Below are positions 16,811 to 26,191 of a DNA stretch of 64,000 bases, piece by piece. A program made the translations under genes and the position numbers. Origin of the DNA: Bradyrhizobium niftali (GTDB lineage Bacteria; Pseudomonadota; Alphaproteobacteria; Rhizobiales; Xanthobacteraceae); contig NZ_SPQT01000023.1 in NCBI RefSeq assembly GCF_004571025.1, forward strand, positions 1-64,000, in the 5' to 3' direction. The notes under the pieces are model-generated. The model had not been told where the DNA came from, searched no databases, and was given only the letters and a program-made list of their open reading frames with translations. Position 1 is the stretch's first letter. Every line of letters starts with the position of its first letter.

Positions 16811-17464
16811 TCACCTCGCATCGGCATACACCGTGGCGCGCGACACGCCGAGATGGGCGGCGATGATGTCGGAGGAACGGCGAACCTGCATGCAGCCGGC
16901 GTCGCGCAATTCGCGCAGCAGGCTGCGGCGGTCTTCCGTGGTGAGCGCGCGGGGCGTGGTGGCGCGGCGCGCGGCGAACCGGTCGATATGGGCGCGGATC
17001 GCGTCGGCGCCGACGGGGGTGAGGGATTCGCGCGGGCCGTTTTGCGCATCGACGCTGACGAACTGGCCGATCGCGCTCTGTAAACCCTGGAACAGCGTCA
17101 GGTCGACGTTGAGGCAGAGCGCGGCGACGTAAGCACCGTCCGCGCCCTTGATGCCGATCGAGGTGCTCTTGGCCTGCCGTCCGTCGGCAAAGCTGTTGGC
17201 GTAGTTCGCAATCACCTGCGGATAGTCGGGATCGGCGATGCGGGCGAGGCCAAGTTCAGTCGCGCCCTGGCCGACCTTGCGGCCCGACAGGTTGTTGTGA
17301 ATGGCGACGATCGCATTCCTGGGATCGGTGAGATCGTGCAGCACGACCTCGCAGAACGGCGCAAAGGTCTCCCCCAGCCCTTGCGCGATCTGCTGCAACT
17401 GGTCGAACAGCAATTTTCGTTCGGCGGCGGTCTTGATCGGGACTGACGATCTGCTGCGGCTCAT
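16811..17464 (-). CDS. YheO/DauR-like PAS-HTH transcriptional regulator
   Basis: 217 residues. Residues about 18-140 form the YheO-type PAS-like domain (LGETFAPFCEVVLHDLTDPR, IAIHNNLSGRKVGQGATELG, SIGIKGADGAYVAALCLNVD). The C-terminal HTH occupies about 170-216 (EDRRSLLRELRDAGCMQVRR through ISAAHLGVSRATVYADAR-like). Family members such as DauR control D-amino-acid catabolism genes. It starts 9 bp after the PLP-enzyme gene and is probably co-transcribed. The 13-bp direct repeats ahead of that gene are candidate binding sites. Confidence 0.88.
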   Translation of the reverse strand: MSRSRSSVPIKTAAERKLLFDQLQQIAQGLGETFAPFCEVVLHDLTDPRNAIVAIHNNLSGRKVGQGATELGLARIADPDYPQVIANYANSFADGRQAKSTSIGIKGADGAYVAALCLNVDLTLFQGLQSAIGQFVSVDAQNGPRESLTPVGADAIRAHIDRFAARRATTPRALTTEDRRSLLRELRDAGCMQVRRSSDIIAAHLGVSRATVYADAR

Positions 17465-17473
17465 CGCCCGGCC

Positions 17474-18601
<1,128 letters not shown>

Positions 18602-18628
18602 GGCGGTCTCCAGGGGGCAAAGACGATC

Positions 18629-18660
18629 TATACGATTTGTCTGATTATATACGATTTGTC
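18629..18660. promoter_or_regulatory. Tandem 13-bp direct repeats upstream of the PLP-lyase gene
   Basis: tatacgatttgtc occurs at 18629-18641 and again, exactly, at 18648-18660, 19 bp start to start (nearly two helical turns), 28 bp before the reverse-strand ATG at 18601. The AT-rich block stands out from its surroundings. It is a likely operator for the co-transcribed PAS-HTH regulator, or a promoter element. Confidence 0.6.
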
Positions 18661-18850
18661 CAGCCGCGACGCAACTGCCGCGACGCCTCTTGAAAACAGA
18701 AAAACTAAAACTATTTCAAATCATTAGAGCTATCCCGCGGATCGAACGGCAAGGTTCGACCGGAGCGAGGGGGCGGGATTCACGCGGACCGGACCGGTTC
18801 GCCGATGACGGAATTTGGCGATGAACGCCTGCCGGGCGCAGCAGCATTAA

Positions 18851-18878
18851 CTTGTCTGTCGCCGTCGGCCGCTACAAT
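18851..18878 (+). promoter_or_regulatory. Candidate sigma-70-type promoter for the URC cluster
   Basis: cttgtc (18851-18856) and tacaat (18873-18878) are 16 bp apart, close to alphaproteobacterial housekeeping promoters. Transcription would start near 18885, giving a leader of about 95 nt that contains the terminator-like hairpin. Confidence 0.45.
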
Positions 18879-18929
18879 ATGTTGGATTGAGCTTGCGCCG
18901 CCGGTGCTCCGCATCGGTAACGCAAAGTG

Positions 18930-18966
18930 AGCCAGGCCCGTCCGAGCGGCGGGCCGTTGGCTTTTT
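18930..18966 (+). terminator. Terminator-like hairpin in the leader of the URC cluster (possible attenuator)
   Basis: agccaggcccg (18930-18940) pairs with cgggcc-gt-tggct (18950-18962), with a two-base bulge and 9-base loop, and is followed directly by tttt. It ends about 12 bp before the ATG at 18979, and the Shine-Dalgarno gggag follows the T-run. It may terminate an upstream transcript or attenuate this one. Confidence 0.6.
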
Positions 18967-18978
18967 GGGAGCCTGGAC

Positions 18979-20235
18979 ATGAGCCGCGCGAACCGTACCG
19001 ATCACATCCGCCTGACCTCCCATCCGGAGCCGGGCAGGAAGGCCGCCTTTCCGATCCATTGGGGCGCAGCCGACGCGCGCGCCCGCGGGCCGATCATCGG
19101 CACGGTGTCGCGCGCCGGGGATCGCAACGTGATCGGCAGCCATGGCGGCTCCTATGCGATGTACCGCGCGCTCGCCGTCTCCGCCGGCGCGCTCGACCCT
19201 ATCCGGCGTCCCGACCTCACCAACACGTTTCCGGCGGCGACCATCGGGCCGTTTCCGCAATGGAACGATCCCGCCAAGATCGTCGCGCTCGACCCCTGGG
19301 GGCATCTGGTCGCCGAGAACTTTGGCAAGGAGATCGCCGAGGGCTCCGACATCCGCCCGAGCATCGCGGTGACGCGCGCCCGGCTCGACCTGCCGGAGAT
19401 CCGCGAGGCGCTGGCCGCCAAGCGCTTGCGCGCCGACGGCGAGGTCGTGCACGCCAATGGCAGCGTCTCGGTGGTGAAGATCGCGATCGACCCGGTCTGG
19501 TATCTGCCGGGCCTCGCCGAGCGCTTCGGCACCGGCGAGACCGAGCTGCGGCGCACGCTGTTCGAGCAGACCGCCGGCATGTTCCCGGAGCTCGTGACGC
19601 GGCCGGACATGAAGGTGTTCCTGCCGCCGATCGGCGGCACCACCGTCTACATGTTCGGCGACGTCACCAAGTTGCCGGACCATCGCACCAAGATCACCTG
19701 CCGCGTGCACGACGAATGCAACGGCTCCGACGTGTTCGGCTCTGATATCTGCACCTGCCGGCCCTACCTCATCCACGGCATCGAGGAATCCGCGCGCGGC
19801 GCGCAGGAGGGCGGGCTCGGGCTCGTCGTCTACAACCGCAAGGAAGGCCGCGCGCTCGGCGAGGTCACCAAATTCCTGGTCTACAACGCCCGCAAGCGCC
19901 AGGAGGACGGCGACGCGGCCGCCGCCTATTTCGAGCGCACCGAATGTGTCGCCGGCGTCCAGGATGCACGCTTCCAGCAGTTGATGCCGGACACCATCCA
20001 CTGGCTGGGCCTGAAGCGCATCGACCGCTTCCTGTCGATGAGCGACATGAAGCACGACGCGCTGACCTCGCAGGGTATCGACATCGTCGAGCGCGTGCCG
20101 ATTCCGCCCGAGCTGATCCCGGCCGACGCCTATGTCGAGATCGCCGCCAAGAAGGCCGCCGGCTATTACTCGACCGACATCGCGCCGGAGAAGGACGTCA
20201 ATGGCGTGGTCGGGCGTTCGCTGGAAAAATACTGA
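18979..20235 (+). CDS. urc1: GTP cyclohydrolase II-like protein of the URC uracil-degradation pathway
   Basis: 418 residues, twice the size of ordinary RibA. The C-terminal half carries the GTP cyclohydrolase II zinc motif C-x10-C-x-C (Cys247, Cys258, Cys260 in HDECNGSDVFGSDICTC) and a YNRKEGRALG loop equivalent to the R-x-E-G-R-G-I-G loop of RibA, with some changes. The N-terminal ~210 residues are an extension typical of the Urc1 group. Urc1 homologues are required, with Urc4 and a uracil phosphoribosyltransferase, for the URC route of uracil catabolism described in Saccharomyces kluyveri and clustered in bacteria. The urc4-like gene follows 7 bp later. ATG 18979 has gggag upstream. A riboflavin role is unlikely here. 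Confidence 0.85.
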   Translation: MSRANRTDHIRLTSHPEPGRKAAFPIHWGAADARARGPIIGTVSRAGDRNVIGSHGGSYAMYRALAVSAGALDPIRRPDLTNTFPAATIGPFPQWNDPAKIVALDPWGHLVAENFGKEIAEGSDIRPSIAVTRARLDLPEIREALAAKRLRADGEVVHANGSVSVVKIAIDPVWYLPGLAERFGTGETELRRTLFEQTAGMFPELVTRPDMKVFLPPIGGTTVYMFGDVTKLPDHRTKITCRVHDECNGSDVFGSDICTCRPYLIHGIEESARGAQEGGLGLVVYNRKEGRALGEVTKFLVYNARKRQEDGDAAAAYFERTECVAGVQDARFQQLMPDTIHWLGLKRIDRFLSMSDMKHDALTSQGIDIVERVPIPPELIPADAYVEIAAKKAAGYYSTDIAPEKDVNGVVGRSLEKY

Positions 20236-20242
20236 TCGATTG

Positions 20243-21481
20243 ATGGCGGACACTGGAGAACAACAGGCCCGTTCGCTGCTCACCGCAACAGCGGTTCGCG
20301 CGCGCGCCGGGCAGATGCTCGAGCTTGGCCTTGACGGCGGGCTCAACCACTTCACGATCGATCTCGACCGCATGGACGGCGTTGCCGATGCCGTGCTCGC
20401 GGTCACGCGAAAAGCCTATCCGACGCTGGCCGTGCCCTTCCATGCGCGCTGGCGGCATTTTGTGCTCGGCGGCGTCGATCGCTGGGCGCGGCTGGCGGAC
20501 GCCGCATCATGGCCGGATCGCGCCGCGCGGGCGCGCGCGGAGTTCGACCTTGCCATCGTCAGCGTGCTGCTCGATGCCGGCGCCGGCGCTGCCTGGCGCT
20601 ATCGTGACGCGGTGACGGGCGAAAGCATCGGCCGATCCGAGGGGCTCGCCATCGCAAGCCTCGACATGTTCGCAAGCGGCCTCTTCTCCGGTGATGCCCG
20701 CGCGCCTTTCAGGGCCGACGCGGACGTGCTCGCAAAACTGCCGCTTGCCGCGCTCACCTCTGCGTTTCAGGTCAGCGACGCCAATCCGCTGCTCGGCCTC
20801 GACGGACGCACGGATCTGCTGCGGCGCCTGGGCAGGCAGGTGGCGGACCGTCCAGAGATCTTTGGACTGCACGATACGCCGCGGCCCGGCGGCCTGTTCG
20901 ACCACATCGCGGCGCACGCTGTCGGCGGTGCTGTCGCTGCACCCGCCATCCTGTCGGCGGTGCTGAACCAGCTCGGGCCGATCTGGCCGTCGCGGCTGGA
21001 GCTTGCGGGGATTCCGCTCGGCGATTGCTGGCGCCATCCGGCAATCAAGGCTGACGATGCGACCGCCGGCCTCGTGCCTCTGCACAAGCTGTCGCAATGG
21101 CTCAGCTATTCGCTGATCGAACCGCTCCAGCGCGCCGGATTTGCGGTCACCGACATCGACGGCCTGACCGGACTTGCCGAATACCGCAATGGCGGCCTGT
21201 TCGTCGACCACGAGGTGCTGCGCCTGCGCGATGCCGCGGATGCCGGGCGCGCGCATGCGGTGGATTCCCTGCTCGTCGTGGAGTGGCGCGCGCTGACCGT
21301 CGCGCTGCTGGATCGGCTTGCCGGACTGGTTCGCATCAAGCTCGGCCGCACGCCTGAAACCTTGCCGCTCGCCAGCATCCTGGAAGGCGGCACCTGGGCC
21401 GCGGGTCGCGCCATCGCCTTTGCACGCCGTCCCGACGGCTCGCCGCCGCTCAAGGTGATCAGCGACGGCACGGTTTTCTAG
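20243..21481 (+). CDS. urc4: DUF1688 (Urc4/Urg3) family protein
   Basis: 412 residues from ATG 20243, 7 bp after the preceding stop. DUF1688 features: opening SLLTATAVRARAGQML, FTIDLDRMDGVADAVLAVTR, VPFHARWRHFVLGGVDRW, and the C-terminal GLTGLAEYRNGGLFVDHEVL and SLLVVEWRALTVALLDRLAG. The family is known only from the URC pathway genes of fungi and bacteria; its exact reaction is, to my knowledge, unproven. Cytoplasmic, with no known cofactor motif. Gene order with the GTP cyclohydrolase II-like gene and upp is the diagnostic context. Confidence 0.85.
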   Translation: MADTGEQQARSLLTATAVRARAGQMLELGLDGGLNHFTIDLDRMDGVADAVLAVTRKAYPTLAVPFHARWRHFVLGGVDRWARLADAASWPDRAARARAEFDLAIVSVLLDAGAGAAWRYRDAVTGESIGRSEGLAIASLDMFASGLFSGDARAPFRADADVLAKLPLAALTSAFQVSDANPLLGLDGRTDLLRRLGRQVADRPEIFGLHDTPRPGGLFDHIAAHAVGGAVAAPAILSAVLNQLGPIWPSRLELAGIPLGDCWRHPAIKADDATAGLVPLHKLSQWLSYSLIEPLQRAGFAVTDIDGLTGLAEYRNGGLFVDHEVLRLRDAADAGRAHAVDSLLVVEWRALTVALLDRLAGLVRIKLGRTPETLPLASILEGGTWAAGRAIAFARRPDGSPPLKVISDGTVF

Positions 21482-21535
21482 CTCGCAGTTGCCGCCCTAC
21501 CGCATTCACTTGATGAATTTCAGGAGCATCCGATC

Positions 21536-22165
21536 ATGGAAGGCGTCACGATCGTCGATCATCCGCTGGTGCAGCACAAGCTGACGCTGGTGCGGGACAA
21601 ATCCATCTCCACCAAGTCGTTTCGGGAGCTGATCAAGGAGATCGGCATGCTGTTGTGCTACGAGGTGACGCGCGACCTGCCGCTCGCCGATACCGTCATC
21701 GAGACGCCGCTGGCGACGATGCACTCGGCCAAGATCGCCGGCAAGAAGCTGGTATTCGTGCCGATGCTGCGCGCCGGCACCACCTTCGTCGACGGCATGA
21801 TGGATCTGGTGCCGACCGCCCGCGTCGCGCATATCGGGCTCTACCGCGAGCCGCACAGCTTTGCCGCGGTCGAATATTTCTTCAAATCGCCGTCCGACCT
21901 CGGCGAACGGCTGGCGATCGTCGTGACGCCGGTGGTCGCCACCGCCAACACGGCCGTCGCCGCCATCGACCGGCTGAAGGAGCGCGGCGCCAAGGACATT
22001 CGCCTCGCCTGCCTGATCGCCGCACCGGAAGGGTTAGAGCGGCTGCGCGGGTTGCATCCTGACGTGCCGGTCTGGACGGCGGCGGTGGACGAGGGTCTCG
22101 ACGAGAACGGCTTTATTTTGCCGGGCCTTGGCGACGCCGGCGACCGCGCCTACGGCACGCGATAG
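21536..22165 (+). CDS. upp: Uracil phosphoribosyltransferase (divergent PRPP loop)
   Basis: 209 residues, full length for UPRT. It makes UMP from uracil and PRPP. N-terminus VTIVDHPLVQHKLTLVRDKS and LVFVPMLRAGTTFVDGMMDL are classic, and the uracil-binding end GFILPGLGDAGDRAYGTR is intact. The PRPP-binding loop reads VVTPVVATANTAVAAI where typical Upp has DP-M/V-LATGGS, so the acidic residue and the GGS are replaced. The enzyme may therefore be specialised within the URC pathway, which needs uracil ribotide formation. It is third in the cluster, 54 bp after urc4, and converges with the M48 gene. Confidence 0.88.
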   Translation: MEGVTIVDHPLVQHKLTLVRDKSISTKSFRELIKEIGMLLCYEVTRDLPLADTVIETPLATMHSAKIAGKKLVFVPMLRAGTTFVDGMMDLVPTARVAHIGLYREPHSFAAVEYFFKSPSDLGERLAIVVTPVVATANTAVAAIDRLKERGAKDIRLACLIAAPEGLERLRGLHPDVPVWTAAVDEGLDENGFILPGLGDAGDRAYGTR

Positions 22166-22174
22166 CGCGGAAGC

Positions 22175-23284
22175 TCAGATCTTCCCGCTGCCGCAAATGC
22201 CCTTCAGCGCCTGCCACTCCGTGTCAGTCAGCAGCGGCGGGCCGCTGGCGGGGCGATCTTCCCTGGTCATGCGGGCGAGGCGGTCCTCGGTCAGCGGGTG
22301 GCTGGCGAGGATGGTGAAGCCGGAGCCGCCTTCCTTGCCGGTGATGCGGAACATCAGCTCGGCCGAGGGCTTCGGCGAGCGCCCGAGCGCGTGCATGATC
22401 TCGATGGCGAAGGTGTCGGCGGCGGTCTCCGCTTCGCGCGAATAGGAGGCCTCGACCACGCTGCGCGAGGCGAAGATCACGGCGGATGAGCCGGTGACAT
22501 CGCCGAACAGCAGGCCGATCAGGAACGAGGTGCCGCCGTTGTAGATCAGGCCGCGCATGTTGTCGTGATGCTTGAGATGGCCGAGCTCGTGGGCGAGGAT
22601 GCCGGCAAGCTCGTCGGGGCTTTCGGCCTTGTCGAGCAGGCCCTGCAACAAGAACACCTTGCCGCCCGGCAGCGCGAACGCATTCGGCACCGAGGTCGGC
22701 AGCACGCCCGCGGTCATGGCATCGTCGTCAAGGCCGGCCGCATCGCGCAGGCGGTTGACCAGCTTTGTGAACGCGGCCTTGCCCGCGGGGTCTTCGCACG
22801 TGCGGCGGCCGAAGATGGTCTTCACCTGGACCTCGGACGCATCGCCAATGCGGCGCTCGATCGGTTTCGGCACCAGCGGCGCGAGGCGGTCGGCGGCGAG
22901 CGGCACGCCGAACAGCACGACACAGACGATCGAGACGGCGGCGGCCACCGACCAGCCGACGATCTTCGCGACACCGCGGCGCGTGGTCTGGTGCTCGTCG
23001 AGACGCATGCAGCGGACGGTCACGTCGGCCGCGAGCGCGGCATCGCGGATCTCCAGCCGTGCCAGCGGCGGCGCGGACGTCGCGGCCAGACGCAGGATAC
23101 CGGCCGGACTGTCGGCGCGGCGAATGTCGGCATAGGCCCAGCGAACCGGCGACCCGCCCTCCTCAACGATCTCGATGGCATCACCGAGCGTCAGCGTCAC
23201 CTGCCGCCTGCGGCTCGACACGCCGTCGAAGAAGATCGTCGGCTTTGCGGACTGCGCCGGAGCCTCGGTGGACAACTCGCTCAC
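22175..23284 (-). CDS. M48-family metallopeptidase, membrane-anchored
   Basis: 369 residues. One TM helix at about 107-128, after a ~100-residue N-terminal soluble domain (TIFFDGVSSRRRQVTLTLGD...). The zinc site is HELGH at 232-236 and the third ligand Glu lies in SYSREAETAADTFAIE. The fold is that of HtpX/Oma1-like peptidases, here probably facing the periplasm. The start is GTG 23284, 3 bp after the DUF898 stop, so the two genes are translationally coupled. DUF898/M48 pairing suggests a shared envelope quality-control function; that is inference. Confidence 0.88.
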   Translation of the reverse strand: MSELSTEAPAQSAKPTIFFDGVSSRRRQVTLTLGDAIEIVEEGGSPVRWAYADIRRADSPAGILRLAATSAPPLARLEIRDAALAADVTVRCMRLDEHQTTRRGVAKIVGWSVAAAVSIVCVVLFGVPLAADRLAPLVPKPIERRIGDASEVQVKTIFGRRTCEDPAGKAAFTKLVNRLRDAAGLDDDAMTAGVLPTSVPNAFALPGGKVFLLQGLLDKAESPDELAGILAHELGHLKHHDNMRGLIYNGGTSFLIGLLFGDVTGSSAVIFASRSVVEASYSREAETAADTFAIEIMHALGRSPKPSAELMFRITGKEGGSGFTILASHPLTEDRLARMTREDRPASGPPLLTDTEWQALKGICGSGKI

Positions 23285-23287
23285 AGA

Positions 23288-24433
23288 TCAGAATCCCGCG
23301 ACATCGAGTCCGTCGGCAAAGCCTTCGCCGAGTGCGCTGGCGAGCTCGCCGCTGCCGCGCACATCCGCCGCGGCCCCGATGTTATGCACCTCGACGGTCT
23401 CCAGCACCTTGGCCCAGAGATCGCGCTGAAGATAGACCCGCATGATGATGTTGACCGCAAGCGCCACGGCAAAATAGCCGATGACCATCATCACCAGCAT
23501 CGGGATGCTCTTGGCGGTATTGTCGGGACCGAACACCTGCTCGACCGGAAGGCCGCTCAGCTTGACGACGAGCATCGTGGCGCCGCCGAGATAGGCGGCG
23601 AAAATGATCGAGAGCAGCATCCACCAGCCGATCACCTTCCAGTACAGGCCGTAGAATGCATCATGCGGCAGCTCCGAGGAGAGGCTGACGCCGCCGATGC
23701 GGATGCCGTCGAGCCACCAGCGCCATTCGCGCGCCTTGAACTCGGCATAGAAGAACGGGGCGAGCGGAAAGATGACCATCGCGATCGGGCTGAGCAGCCA
23801 CAGCCACCAGCCGCGCTTGAAGAACGTCCAGCCATCGCCTTCGAAATCGCCGGAGAGATCACCGTAATGGGTGTGCTGCATCTTGTAGCGTTCGAGCGAA
23901 GCCTCGCGCCACGGCAGCGCCAGGCCGAGGGTGAGGAACACCAGCAGGCCCCACGCCATCGCGCGGAACGAATAGGCCCAGCCCGAGCCGTCCATCCAGA
24001 ACCGCACGCCGCGCCAGACCGTGCGCGTCAGGCGATATCGCCGCGCGCGAAAAATCGCGAACTGGCCGAAGGCGTAGAAGCTGATGAACAGCGGCGTCGA
24101 GGCGAAGCCCTGCCAGCGCTCGAACTCGATACCGATGAGGAAATAGGCGAGATAGATCGGCACCAGGATCGCCAGCGCGAACAGGAAGCCGATCAGCAAT
24201 TCCTTGCCCCGGCCGGTATATTCGGCGGCGTCGCCGTCGATCGACGTGTTCGACCACAGGTGACGGCGGATGTCGGTGACGAGCCAGAACCGGTAGAAGC
24301 CGAAAGTGACCAGCTCCAGCATGGCACCCTTGGTGACCATCTTGCGGAAGACGGAGCGGTCGCCGGCGAAGTCGACCCGCGTGGGCGGCAGTGGCGGCGG
24401 GACGGGTTCGGAACCGATGGGGGCCCATTGCAT
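23288..24433 (-). CDS. DUF898 (YjgN-like) polytopic membrane protein
   Basis: 381 residues from ATG 24433. A short Pro-rich N-terminus (APIGSEPVPPPLPPTRVDFA) leads to repeated DUF898 units: LELVTFGFYRFWLVTDIRRH and RYRLTRTVWRGVRFWMDGSG, with a Trp/Arg-rich signature and about six TM segments. E. coli YjgN is the reference member; the function is unknown. Coupled to the M48 peptidase gene. The frame stays open to 24595, but that extension (IDGKRGKSNPPIL...) has no family resemblance. Confidence 0.82.
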   Translation of the reverse strand: MQWAPIGSEPVPPPLPPTRVDFAGDRSVFRKMVTKGAMLELVTFGFYRFWLVTDIRRHLWSNTSIDGDAAEYTGRGKELLIGFLFALAILVPIYLAYFLIGIEFERWQGFASTPLFISFYAFGQFAIFRARRYRLTRTVWRGVRFWMDGSGWAYSFRAMAWGLLVFLTLGLALPWREASLERYKMQHTHYGDLSGDFEGDGWTFFKRGWWLWLLSPIAMVIFPLAPFFYAEFKAREWRWWLDGIRIGGVSLSSELPHDAFYGLYWKVIGWWMLLSIIFAAYLGGATMLVVKLSGLPVEQVFGPDNTAKSIPMLVMMVIGYFAVALAVNIIMRVYLQRDLWAKVLETVEVHNIGAAADVRGSGELASALGEGFADGLDVAGF

Positions 24434-24833
24434 GTCGTTCACGGCGGCAACCTCGGGATGTTGGCCTGTTGCGGTCAAACTATAGATCAGGAATTGGTCG
24501 ATCCCCAAGATGGGCGGGTTCGATTTGCCTCGTTTCCCGTCGATTTCTCGCACGTTTCCCCGTCGAACCGCGTGCGGGAGATCACGTTGACACATCTGCG
24601 TGACAGTTGCTGATCCGTAGCCCGGATGGAGCGCAGCGTAATCCGGGACAGCTTGATTGGCGGCCCGAATCCCGGATTTCGCTCCGCTCCATCCGGGCTA
24701 CGCACCTCACCCAAAGGTTGGATGTGGCAAAACTCGCCCTTGCCCCGACGCAGACAACCGGCTGTAATTGCAAATCAAATACCGCAGCGCAGAATTCAAC
24801 GAGAACGCGCGGTTCATGTCAGGGAGAGCGGTC
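24434..24833. other. Divergent intergenic region with a palindrome
   Basis: 400 bp between the DUF898 gene and the first P450 gene. It includes the type E repeat at 24616-24702. No gene or clear promoter is seen; the P450 ribosome site (gggagag) lies at its right end. Confidence 0.5.
24616..24702. repeat. Palindromic intergenic repeat, type E (tagcccggatggagc...)
   Basis: cgtagcccggatggagcg at the left and the complement cgctccatccgggctacg at the right enclose an inner pair, aatccggga/tcccggatt. It is a single copy here, of a kind I recall as widespread in Bradyrhizobium and relatives. Confidence 0.85.
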
Positions 24834-26099
24834 ATGCACGGGACCATCGAAAGCACGGCAAAGCTCGATGCATTGCGCGAGCGCGCCACGTCACTGCCGC
24901 TGGAGCAATTCGATCCGGGCGATCCTGAATTGTTCAGGACCGATACGTTCTGGCCCTATTTCGACCGCCTGCGCCGTGAAGACCCCGTGCATTACTGCAA
25001 GGACTCGATGTTCGGGCCGTACTGGTCGGTGACGCGCTACAACGACATCATGGAGATCGAGACCAACCATTCGGTGTTCTCCTCGGCCTCGGCCCTCGGC
25101 GGCATCACCATCCGCGACATCGATCCGGATTTGCGCCGCGAAAGCTTCATCTCGATGGACCCGCCGCGCCATGCGGCACAGCGCAAGACCGTGGCGCCGA
25201 TGTTCACGCCGACGCATCTGGACAATCTCGCGCTCAGCATCCGCACCCGCTCGGCCGAGTGCCTCGACAATCTGCCGCGCGGCGAGGTGTTCGACTGGGT
25301 CGATCGCGTCTCGATCGAGCTCACCACGCAGATGCTCGCGGTGCTGTTCGACTTCCCCTGGGAGGATCGCCGCAAGCTGACGCGCTGGTCGGACGTCGCC
25401 ACCACCATTCCCGGCCCCGACGGCCTCGTCGCCACCGAAGACGAGCGGCAGGCCGAGCTGACCGAATGCGCCGGCTATTTCGCGCGGCTCTGGAAGGAGC
25501 GCATCGAGCAGCCGCCGAAGAGCGATCTGCTCTCGATGATGGCGCATGGGGCAGCGACGCGCGACATGGACGCAAAGAACTTCCTCGGCAATCTCGTCCT
25601 TTTGATCGTCGGCGGCAACGACACCACCCGCAACACCATGTCGGGCTCGATCTACGCGCTGAGCCAGCATCCGGAACAATATCGCAAGCTGCGCGAGAAT
25701 CCTGATCTGCTCGACAGTTTCGTGCCGGAAGTGATCCGCTGGCAGACGCCGCTCGCGCATATGCGCCGCACCGCGCTGTCCGACTTCGAGTTCCGCGGCA
25801 AGCAGATCAAGAAAGGTGACAAGGTCGTGATGTGGTACGTCTCTGGTAACCGCGACGAGGAGGCGATCGAAAAGCCCTACGATTTCATCATCGACCGCGC
25901 CCGCCCGCGCACGCATCTCTCCTTCGGCTTCGGCATCCACCGCTGCGTCGGCTTGCGGCTTGCCGAACTCCAGCTCAAGATTATCTGGGAAGAGATCCTC
26001 AAGCGCTTCGATCATATCGACGTGGTCGGCGAACCCAAGCGGGTCTATTCGAGTTTCGTAAAGGGTCTTGAAACCTTGCCGGTCAAGATTACGGCGTAG
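24834..26099 (+). CDS. Cytochrome P450, CYP153-like (first of a tandem pair)
   Basis: 421 residues. I-helix GGNDTTRNTMSG (260-271), K-helix E-x-x-R in PEVIRWQTP (299-302), and haem-ligand Cys371 in FGFGIHRCVGLRLAE. HMRRTA and MWYVSGNRDEEAI are typical of the CYP153 family, soluble class I enzymes that hydroxylate alkanes or fatty acids at the terminal carbon. No ferredoxin or reductase gene is adjacent, so redox partners must come from elsewhere. ATG 24834 has gggaga nine bases upstream; ATG 24816 and 24768 are weaker. A close paralogue follows after a 92-bp gap containing a hairpin. Confidence 0.85.
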   Translation: MHGTIESTAKLDALRERATSLPLEQFDPGDPELFRTDTFWPYFDRLRREDPVHYCKDSMFGPYWSVTRYNDIMEIETNHSVFSSASALGGITIRDIDPDLRRESFISMDPPRHAAQRKTVAPMFTPTHLDNLALSIRTRSAECLDNLPRGEVFDWVDRVSIELTTQMLAVLFDFPWEDRRKLTRWSDVATTIPGPDGLVATEDERQAELTECAGYFARLWKERIEQPPKSDLLSMMAHGAATRDMDAKNFLGNLVLLIVGGNDTTRNTMSGSIYALSQHPEQYRKLRENPDLLDSFVPEVIRWQTPLAHMRRTALSDFEFRGKQIKKGDKVVMWYVSGNRDEEAIEKPYDFIIDRARPRTHLSFGFGIHRCVGLRLAELQLKIIWEEILKRFDHIDVVGEPKRVYSSFVKGLETLPVKITA

Positions 26100-26101
26100 G
26101 A

Positions 26102-26165
26102 GACCTCCCCTCCCCGCATCCGCCTTCGCTAAAGCTTCGGCGGACAAGTGCGGGGAGAGGCGGAA
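26102..26165. repeat. Hairpin repeat between the two P450 genes
   Basis: cctcccctccccgcatccgc and gtgcggggagaggcgg flank the inner hairpin cgccttcgctaaagcttcggcg-like (26122-26142). It resembles the 'ccctctccccgc...gcggggagag' elements at 27688-27725 and 39609-39656. Confidence 0.7.
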
Positions 26166-26191
26166 GAAGAGCGACAACTGGAGCCACGACC

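Noticed and set aside
22565..24613. 682-residue forward open frame across the M48 and DUF898 genes
   Set aside because: The reverse strand encodes HELGH peptidase and DUF898 proteins over the same span; the forward product is Arg/Ala/His-rich without domains.
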